Part shown: positions 34,554 through 40,686 of the stretch, piece by piece
Numbering within the stretch: position 1 is the stretch's first letter
Layout of the letters: each line of letters opens with the position of its first letter
Assembly: GCA_018816605.1 (NCBI GenBank)
Contig: JAHIVS010000049.1
Coordinates: 1 to 40,686 of the forward strand
From: Pseudomonadota bacterium
GTDB taxonomy: Bacteria; Desulfobacterota; Desulfobacteria; Desulfobacterales; Desulfobacteraceae
Length of the DNA stretch: 40,686 bases
Reading direction: 5' to 3'
Position numbers and translations under genes: made by a program
The notes under the pieces: model-generated
What the model saw: the letters and a program-made list of their open reading frames with translations, nothing else
Told to the model about the DNA's origin: nothing
Databases searched by the model: none

Positions 34554-35780
34554 ATGAAGGACAAAAGATGTTTAAGCTTAACCGTATTGATGCTTGTCAT
34601 GGTTTTTGCATTTACCGCATCTGCCACTGCCGGGGGAAAAGTTTACAAACTCGGTCTGTCCCTTGCCATCACAGGTCCTACGTCTGATGCCGGCAACCCC
34701 TATTCCAAAGGAGTGGAAGATTATTTTAAATTTGTGAATGAAACCAAGGTCCTGGGAGATGACACAATTGATTGTATAATCCGGGACGACCAGTACAAAA
34801 CAGATGTCACCAAACGTAATTTTGAAGAATATCTGGATGAAGGCATCGTCATGTACTTAAATTATTCCACCGGCTCCACCCTGGGGCTGAAACGGGATTT
34901 TGAAGATGAAAAAATTGCCGTCCTTCCCGCCTCCTACCATGCCGGCAACGTGGATGATTCCAATTACATCTTCCTGCCCGTTGCCTCCTATTCCGAACAA
35001 TTGGTAGCCCTGTCCGAATATGTGGTTCAAAACCACAAGGGCGACAAAGCAAAAGTGGCCATGTTCATCCACCCGTCCGCCTTTGGCCGGGGCCCTGTGG
35101 AAGATGCCCAGAAAGCGGTTGCAGCCGGCCTGAACATGGAAATTGTGGAAGTGGTTGAACACGGCAAGGATCTGGACAACTCCGCCATGCTCAAACGCCT
35201 GCTGAGCAAAGGGGTCCAGTATGTGCTCTGCCATACGGTTCAATCCCCTGTTGCCACCATGCTCAAGGACTCCGCCCGTCTGGACATGACCGCCAAAACC
35301 TATGGTGAGGAAGGCAAACTGACCTTTCTGGGCGTTCATTACACCGGCGGCAATGACCTGATTGCCCTGACCGGAGATGACGCAGAAGGCTACTTCTGGA
35401 CCTGTTCCTTTAACCTGACCTCCGAGCCCGGACAGGGAACCGACGAGCAGTTGGCACTGGCCAAACGGTATGCCCGGGACGACAAAGCCGCCAATTCCCA
35501 TAATTATGCCGCGGGCATCATGGTGGCCCAGGTGGCGACCGAAGCTATCAAACGGGCAAAAGACAAAGGCCTTGAGATCAACAAGGAAACGCTTTACAAC
35601 GAATTGAATCTCATGAACGGGGCCAATGAATATGCGCCCTATACCACCATGGGACCTGTCTCCTATTCTGCCACAGACCGTGCCGGGGTTGACATGCTCC
35701 AGATCTATTCGGTTCAGGGCGGTATTTTCAAAAAAATCGGAGAGCCGATTCAGTCTGAATACATGAAAAAAATAAAATAA
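34554..35780 (+). CDS. livK: Periplasmic substrate-binding protein, LivK type
   Basis: The 408-residue protein has a signal peptide (MKDKR, a hydrophobic stretch to about residue 24, likely cleavage after ATA at residue 26) and a type I periplasmic-binding fold (KLGLSLAITGPTSDAGNPYS). Family members bind amino acids, amides, or aromatic and aliphatic acids; the specificity-determining residues are not ones I can assign. AAGGAGGAG precedes the ATG. It follows both permeases and precedes livF. Confidence 0.88.
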   Translation: MKDKRCLSLTVLMLVMVFAFTASATAGGKVYKLGLSLAITGPTSDAGNPYSKGVEDYFKFVNETKVLGDDTIDCIIRDDQYKTDVTKRNFEEYLDEGIVMYLNYSTGSTLGLKRDFEDEKIAVLPASYHAGNVDDSNYIFLPVASYSEQLVALSEYVVQNHKGDKAKVAMFIHPSAFGRGPVEDAQKAVAAGLNMEIVEVVEHGKDLDNSAMLKRLLSKGVQYVLCHTVQSPVATMLKDSARLDMTAKTYGEEGKLTFLGVHYTGGNDLIALTGDDAEGYFWTCSFNLTSEPGQGTDEQLALAKRYARDDKAANSHNYAAGIMVAQVATEAIKRAKDKGLEINKETLYNELNLMNGANEYAPYTTMGPVSYSATDRAGVDMLQIYSVQGGIFKKIGEPIQSEYMKKIK

Positions 35781-35908
35781 TGACCCACTGGATGCCCCCG
35801 AGAACCGCCCGGAAGGCATCCAGCGGCATCAAACTGAAACCAAAACCAACCGGGAAAAGGTGACCTTTCCCGGTTCTGCAAACAAACTGCACAAAGAAGA
35901 AAGGGCAT

Positions 35909-36712
35909 ATGGAAAATCTGCTTGAAGTGAACAATATTGAAGTTGTGTACAATGATATTATTCAGGTCCTGCGCGGTGTCAGTTTGAATGTGCCAAAGGG
36001 CAGTATCGTATCGTTGCTCGGAACAAACGGCGCAGGTAAAACCACCACTCTCCGGGCCATCAGCGGGCTTTTAAAACCGGAAAACGGTGCTATCAAGGAA
36101 GGGCATATCCGCTTTGTCGGAACCGATACCACCCAGATGCTGGGAACCGAGGTGGTCAAGCTGGGAGCTGTCATGGTACCCGAAGGTCGGCGGGTATTCA
36201 AGCATTTGACCGTAAACGAAAACATTGTGGTCGGCTCCATTACGCGCAAGGACGGATCTGCCGCCATCCGGAAGGACGTCGACCTGATGTACAGACATTT
36301 TCCCAGGCTGTCCAATGTCATCAACCGCATGGCCGGCTACAGCTCTGGGGGGGAGCAGCAGATGATTGCCATCGCAAGGGCCCTCATGGCCTCCCCGAAA
36401 ATGCTCATGCTGGATGAACCCTCCCTGGGGCTTGCCCCTTTGCTGGTAAAAGAAATATTTGACAATATCCAACGCATTAACAAAGACCTTGACACAACCA
36501 TCCTGGAGGTGGAACAGAATGCAAAGGTTGCCCTTGCCATTTCCGATTATGCGTATATCATGGAATCCGGTAAGATCGTTCTTGAAGGCCCCTCAAAGGA
36601 GCTGCAGAACAATCCGGATGTCAAGGAGTTTTACATGGGCATCACCAAGGGCGGAGGCAGAAAATCCTTTAAGGATGTTAAATCTTACAAACGGCGCAAA
36701 CGGTGGATGTAG
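35909..36712 (+). CDS. livF: ABC transporter ATP-binding protein, LivF type
   Basis: The 267-residue ATPase has Walker A GTNGAGKT (residues 38-45), signature YSSGGEQQ, Walker B MLMLDEPSLGL and EGRRVFKHLTVNENI, a LivF landmark. It pairs with LivG. The C-terminus has a basic tail (KSYKRRKRWM) not common in LivF. The ATG lies nine bases after GAAGAAAG. The USP-receiver gene begins 23 bases downstream. Confidence 0.9.
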   Translation: MENLLEVNNIEVVYNDIIQVLRGVSLNVPKGSIVSLLGTNGAGKTTTLRAISGLLKPENGAIKEGHIRFVGTDTTQMLGTEVVKLGAVMVPEGRRVFKHLTVNENIVVGSITRKDGSAAIRKDVDLMYRHFPRLSNVINRMAGYSSGGEQQMIAIARALMASPKMLMLDEPSLGLAPLLVKEIFDNIQRINKDLDTTILEVEQNAKVALAISDYAYIMESGKIVLEGPSKELQNNPDVKEFYMGITKGGGRKSFKDVKSYKRRKRWM

Positions 36713-36735
36713 ATGGCTAATTCTAGGAGTTTAAA

Positions 36736-37638
36736 ATGAAGATACTGGTGGGATATGATGGCGGAGAAGTTGGCAGGGTTGCGTTATCCCTTGCAAGAGA
36801 TATGGCAGGCATTCACTGTGCCTTTGTTTATGTGGTCACCTCCATGGAAGGGGGAACTTCCGAAAAGCAGGCCGATATCATCAAGGCGGAAGAGAATCTT
36901 AAGTTTGCCAAACGGCTCATGGAAAATTCTGGCATCAAATGCGATGCCCAGCAGAGCGTCCGTGGACTTTCCGCCGGGGAAGACCTGGTACAATTTGCAA
37001 GGGAGAATGATATTGATCATATTTTTCTGGGCATACGGAAAAAGTCCCGTGCCCAGAAAGCGATTCTCGGCTCCACGGCCCGGTATGTGATTTTAAAGGC
37101 CCCATGTCCTGTCACCTCCGTCAAATTTGACGTTGAAACCGTTCTTTCCGAAACCCTTCTAAAGGACAGACGGGTGCTGGTGGTGGATGACGAGCCGGAT
37201 ATTCTGGAAACCATTGAAGAACTGCTGGATATGTGCACCCTTGATACCGCCAACTCCTTTGAGTCCGCCAAAAAGCTGCTTGAAAAAAATGCATATGACC
37301 TGGCCATCCTGGATATCATGGGTGTTAGCGGTTATGATATTCTGGAGCTTGCCCGGGAAAAACGGGTGCCGGCCCTCATGCTTACAGCCCATGCCCTGAC
37401 CCCGGAAAATCTTAAGGAATCCATCCAAAAAGGGGCGGATTCCTATATCCCCAAGGATGAACTGGCCAATCTGACCGCCCATGCGGCAGATGTTATCCGG
37501 GCCAGGATACAGGGCAGGCAAGGATACGGGTCCTGGTTCTCCAACCTTAAACCCTTCTTTGACAAGTCCTTTGGCAAAGGCTGGCGGGATAAAGACCGGT
37601 CCTTCTGGAACTCCTTTGACGACAAGTACGGGGGATAA
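36736..37638 (+). CDS. Universal stress protein-receiver domain fusion
   Basis: The 300-residue protein joins an N-terminal USP domain (residues 1-135; MKILVGYDGG, ATP-binding-like GIRKKSRAQKAILGSTA) to a receiver domain (VVDDEPD at 149-155, phospho-acceptor D193 in AILDIMG, YIPKDE) and a C-terminal tail (WFSNLKPFFDKSFGKGWR, then FWNSFD). The receiver and tail closely match the stand-alone response regulator at 24053. The fusion could link nucleotide binding or stress to phosphorelay. GGAG lies upstream, and it is probably the last gene of the liv operon. No output domain is recognisable. Confidence 0.85.
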   Translation: MKILVGYDGGEVGRVALSLARDMAGIHCAFVYVVTSMEGGTSEKQADIIKAEENLKFAKRLMENSGIKCDAQQSVRGLSAGEDLVQFARENDIDHIFLGIRKKSRAQKAILGSTARYVILKAPCPVTSVKFDVETVLSETLLKDRRVLVVDDEPDILETIEELLDMCTLDTANSFESAKKLLEKNAYDLAILDIMGVSGYDILELAREKRVPALMLTAHALTPENLKESIQKGADSYIPKDELANLTAHAADVIRARIQGRQGYGSWFSNLKPFFDKSFGKGWRDKDRSFWNSFDDKYGG

Positions 37639-37734
37639 TTTTAAATAAAACAAAAAGATCATTGAAAAACAAAAGCCTGAAATGGTAAAGAGACAATACT
37701 TTCTTTTTTATCAATGCGTTTTTGGAGGGTGGAA

Positions 37735-40020
37735 ATGAACCGCTTGTTGTTCAGGCTTGCTGCCGTATTTTGTTTTATGCTTTTTCTTTTGTCCGGATGT
37801 GCCTCGGATACCCAGAAAAAAGAAAAATTTATCGCCCAGGGACAAGCCGCCTATGATGCCGGTGAATACAGCAAAGCTGTCATTCATATAAAAAATGCCA
37901 TTGAGATGGATCCCAATTCTGTGGCGGCCTATGAACTGCTTGCAAAAACCCACTTAAAACTTGGTGATGCCCAACAGGCCTTCAACAATCTTCTGAAAAT
38001 CGAACAGCTCACCCCGGGCAATCTTGAAAACATAACCCAGGTGGCCTCCTTTTACCTGCTGGCCAGGCAATGGGAGGAAGCCAAAAAAAGAGTGGACAGG
38101 GTCCTTGGGGAAAAGCCCGGCCATATCCCGGCCCTCTATCTTCATGCAGGCCTTTTAAGCGAAAAAAAAGAAAACCTGGGTGAAATTCAGGCCATTTACG
38201 AACAAATTCTTTCCCTGGACCCAAAACAGACCCGGGCGCATCTGGCCCTGGCCCGGATCTATTCGGCCAAGGAAGACTACCCCACCGCAGAAAAAAACCT
38301 GAAGACCGCCCTTGCAATTGAACCGGAAAACACCGGCATTTATAAAACCTTGTTTGGGTTTTATCTGTCCCAGAAGGACACAGCGTCAGCCGAGAAAGTG
38401 CTTGGGGATCTGATTGCCCAAAAACCCCATGATGCAGACCCCCTTATTTCCATGGGAAATTTTTATCTGGGGCAAAATGAACCCGCAAAAGCCCAGGCCG
38501 CATTCCTTTCAGCCATTGAAAAAGATCCGGCCAACCTGACCCCCTATATGCTCCTGGCACGACTTTTCAACGCCCAGGGCAAAAGGGAACAGGCAGAATC
38601 CTATATTCAAAAGGCCCTGGAAAAGGAACCCGATAATTATGCGGTTCAAAATGCCTATGCCGAATTTCATTTCAGTCACAATGATGTTCCAAAAGCCCAG
38701 ATCCTGGTGGATAAAATTCTGGCCCAGAGGCCTGATTATCTGCCGGCAAAAATGCTGCACGGCAAGATTTTAAGTCAGAAAAAAGAGTATGACAAGGCCG
38801 CTGATCTCTTCAGGGAGCTGATCAAAGAAGAACCCAACGCCGCCGTGTATCATTTTCTCCTGGGATCCGTCCTTTATGAAAAAGGGGACTCTGATACGGC
38901 AAAAGCCTATTTGTCCAAAGCCCTTGAAAAAGATCCCGGACACACCCAGGCCCGGCTTCTCATGGCCGATATCCATTTCCGGGAAGGGGATCTCTTCCTT
39001 GCCCAGGAGAGCGTGCAAACGGTATTGGCAGCCCTTCCCGCCAACTATAATGCCAATATCCTTTTGGGAAATATTTTTCTGGCCAAAAAAGAATATGACC
39101 GGGCCCGGGATATCTTTGCCCGCATGGTTACGGCAGCACCCAAAAACCCCACTGCCTATTATCGGCTGGGCATCCTTGACCGGGCAGAAAAAAAATACCC
39201 GGACGCCATTGCCAACCTGCGCCATGCCCTTGAGCTGGCCCCCAGCCTGATGGATGTCTTCTCCAGCCTGATATCGGTATATGCCATTGAAAAAAACTAT
39301 GATCTGGCCTTGAAAACCTGTGAACAACACCTGGCCAAGACCGCAGACAACCCGGTTATTTCAGCCATCATCCTAAATCTCAAAGGCAATCTCCTGCTGT
39401 CCACCCAGCGCACAGGAGATGCCAAGCACACCTATGCCCTGGCCATTGAAAAAAACCCAGAATACATGTCCCCCTACCTGACCCTGGCCAAAATTCTGAT
39501 ATCGGAAAAAGCATATGATCAAACCGCCAGGGTCTACCTGGACCTGATCGGCAAACGCCCGGACCAGGCCGCCCCCCAACGGCTTCTGGCCACCCTCTAT
39601 GAACAGCAGGGGAAAATGGATCTGGCCGAAGCCCATTATGTCAAAGCCCTGGAAATTGACCCCGATGATCTGCCTGCCGTAAACAACCTGGCCTTCCTGT
39701 ATGCAGAACAGAACAAGGAACTCAACAAAGCACTTGAGCTTGCCAGGAAAGCCAGGGAGCGGCTGGGCAGGCTGCCGGCCATCATGGATACCCTGGGCTG
39801 GGTCTATTACAAAAAAGAACTCTATGACAGTGCGGCTGCGGAATTTTTGGCCTGCATTGAAAAAGAGCCTTCCAATCCCCTGTTCCACTATCATCTCGGC
39901 CTTGCCTACAACCGTCTGGGAAAAACTGACAAGGCAAAAGAAGCCCTGGAAAAAGCTCTGGACCTCCAGCAGAATTTCAAAGGTTCTGATGATGCCAAAA
40001 AGGTTCTGGAGCTTTTATAG
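37735..40020 (+). CDS. TPR-repeat lipoprotein, PrsT-like
   Basis: The 761-residue protein has a lipoprotein signal peptide (hydrophobic core, lipobox LSGC with C22) and is otherwise nearly all TPR repeats, more than fifteen helix pairs (for example AYDAGEYSKAVIHIKNAIEM). The pattern resembles PrsT-type TPR lipoproteins linked to exopolysaccharide/PEP-CTERM systems, though no PEP-CTERM gene is visible. It is probably anchored on the periplasmic side of a membrane and organises a complex. ATG 37735 has GGAGG six bases upstream; the ATG at 37714 is rejected. The next gene starts 47 bases later and may be functionally linked. Confidence 0.75.
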   Translation: MNRLLFRLAAVFCFMLFLLSGCASDTQKKEKFIAQGQAAYDAGEYSKAVIHIKNAIEMDPNSVAAYELLAKTHLKLGDAQQAFNNLLKIEQLTPGNLENITQVASFYLLARQWEEAKKRVDRVLGEKPGHIPALYLHAGLLSEKKENLGEIQAIYEQILSLDPKQTRAHLALARIYSAKEDYPTAEKNLKTALAIEPENTGIYKTLFGFYLSQKDTASAEKVLGDLIAQKPHDADPLISMGNFYLGQNEPAKAQAAFLSAIEKDPANLTPYMLLARLFNAQGKREQAESYIQKALEKEPDNYAVQNAYAEFHFSHNDVPKAQILVDKILAQRPDYLPAKMLHGKILSQKKEYDKAADLFRELIKEEPNAAVYHFLLGSVLYEKGDSDTAKAYLSKALEKDPGHTQARLLMADIHFREGDLFLAQESVQTVLAALPANYNANILLGNIFLAKKEYDRARDIFARMVTAAPKNPTAYYRLGILDRAEKKYPDAIANLRHALELAPSLMDVFSSLISVYAIEKNYDLALKTCEQHLAKTADNPVISAIILNLKGNLLLSTQRTGDAKHTYALAIEKNPEYMSPYLTLAKILISEKAYDQTARVYLDLIGKRPDQAAPQRLLATLYEQQGKMDLAEAHYVKALEIDPDDLPAVNNLAFLYAEQNKELNKALELARKARERLGRLPAIMDTLGWVYYKKELYDSAAAEFLACIEKEPSNPLFHYHLGLAYNRLGKTDKAKEALEKALDLQQNFKGSDDAKKVLELL

Positions 40021-40066
40021 ACTCATGGGGCGATATTTTTTTTTAAATTTCACACAACGGGGGTCA

Positions 40067-40648
40067 ATGGTGTTGATATCAACTAGAAAAATAGAGACAG
40101 AAAAAATTTTTCCCGGAACAAAGGGCAGCTTTGCGGCCCGGCGCGCCTTCTCCCATCCTGCTGTTGTGGGTCTATTCTTTGTCTTTTTGTCGTTTATCCC
40201 CCTGGTTTGTTTTGCAGATTCGACCCCCGGCAAAACCGGAATAAGCCAGAAGACGCCGGCTCCCAAGCGGTATGTGGTAAAAGGCGCAAAAATTTATGAT
40301 ACCGTCCTAAAAAAGCCGCTTTTTTTCCGGGGAATCGGCTACTCGCCCTACCTGCCCAATGAAACCCCCCTCCAGGGAGCTTCCCCCGGGGATGACGGGC
40401 GGTACGAAGAGCATCTCGGGCTCATGAAAGACATGGGTGTCAACTATCTGCATGTGTTTCCCCTGAAGATGCCGCCTAAATTTTTTGCCGCTTTGGACAA
40501 AACCGATATGCTCTATGGGCAGGACATCTGGATCTGGGCCTATGAGGAAGATTTCCTGGCCGAAGCCTTTCTTGAAAAAACCCTGGCAGATATTAAATCG
40601 GTGATTGACCATGTTTACCTCCACGGCCGGCCGGACCGGCTGGTCTTA
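40067..40648 (+). CDS. Secreted or anchored TIM-barrel (glycoside hydrolase-like) protein, 5' part
   Basis: The frame reads open to the edge. It has a basic N-terminus with a hydrophobic segment near residues 33-50 (VVGLFFVFLSFIPLVCFA), consistent with a signal peptide or anchor, then KPLFFRGIGYSPYLP and LGLMKDMGVNYLHVFP, typical of the first strands of glycoside hydrolase-like TIM barrels. The catalytic part lies beyond the end. The ATG at 40067 follows CGGGGGTCA; an ATG at 40025 is also in frame. From 40649 the sequence is the exact reverse complement of 40584-40621, so the last 12 or so codons of the frame are probably not genuine and I end the feature at 40648. Confidence 0.55.
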
Positions 40649-40686
40649 GAGGTAAACATGGTCAATCACCGATTTAATATCTGCCA
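40584..40686. repeat. Terminal fold-back: 38-bp perfect inverted repeat
   Basis: Bases 40584-40621 and 40649-40686 are exact reverse complements with a 27-base spacer rich in GGCCGG (40622-40648). The right arm ends at the last base of the window. Since the left arm is coding sequence of the TIM-barrel gene, the right arm looks like a copy folded back at a contig end, not a natural element. Confidence 0.8.

Noticed and set aside
40584..40686. Hairpin telomere or natural chromosome end
   Set aside because: The left arm is ordinary coding sequence and the copy stops at the sequence end, which fits an artefact better.
1..40686. tRNA, rRNA, prophage or insertion sequence
   Set aside because: No cloverleaf, rRNA segment, integrase, transposase or phage structural gene was seen on reading either strand; a tRNAscan-SE or ISfinder run would be decisive.

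Overview
The window looks like a chromosomal contig from an anaerobic, sulfate-reducer-like member of the Desulfobacterota (Desulfobacteraceae type). The basis is gene content: a four-subunit 2-oxoacid:ferredoxin oxidoreductase, many PAS/GAF histidine kinases, a Liv-type uptake operon with an embedded acyl-CoA synthetase, and decayed kinase genes with the N-terminus typical of this group. The taxonomic call is inference. No rRNA, tRNA, CRISPR array, phage gene or transposase was seen.

Layout. 1-354: end of a TPR protein (minus strand). 651-7165: a plus-strand operon with its own sigma70-like promoter, encoding a radical SAM protein, a DRE-TIM (HMGL/isopropylmalate-synthase-like) enzyme, a P-loop protein, ferredoxin/alpha/beta/gamma subunits of a VorB-type oxidoreductase, and a tandem-ACT protein, ending in a GC-rich hairpin. 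7222-7633: frameshifted DUF3995 gene. 8031-10349: membrane hybrid histidine kinase. 10327-14307 (minus): ilvE-type aminotransferase, XRE-cupin regulator, acyl-CoA dehydrogenase, and an EamA transporter with a histidine-rich tail. 14371-19032: a zone of gene decay (internally deleted metallophosphoesterase, two ruined kinases) around intact pirin and HIT genes. 19253-21277 (minus): long-form urocanate hydratase. 21733-24538: tdh-kbl and a response regulator. 24602-27848: two histidine kinases. 28013-37638: an atypical AMP-binding protein, then livG, acyl-CoA synthetase, livH, livM, livK, livF and a USP-receiver fusion. 37735-40686: TPR lipoprotein and the start of a probable glycoside-hydrolase-like protein, ending in a fold-back that looks like an assembly or amplification artefact.

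How it fits together. Much of the window can be read as amino-acid catabolism tied to signalling. Liv uptake, IlvE transamination, a VorB-type ferredoxin oxidoreductase and an acyl-CoA dehydrogenase would form a branched-chain amino acid route. Tdh and Kbl degrade threonine to glycine plus acetyl-CoA, and urocanase serves histidine breakdown. The acyl-CoA synthetase inside the liv operon instead suggests uptake and CoA activation of a carboxylic acid. Two operons (tdh-kbl and liv) each end in a receiver protein with the same unusual C-terminal tail, which suggests a shared signalling system.

The best leads for something undescribed are the radical SAM/DRE-TIM/oxidoreductase cluster, the cysteine-rich C-terminus of the 25509 kinase, the shared receiver tail, and the AMP-binding protein lacking its usual catalytic residues. 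Two GGGGTCAGGC-type repeats, one a perfect 30-bp inverted repeat, point to a REP-like family.
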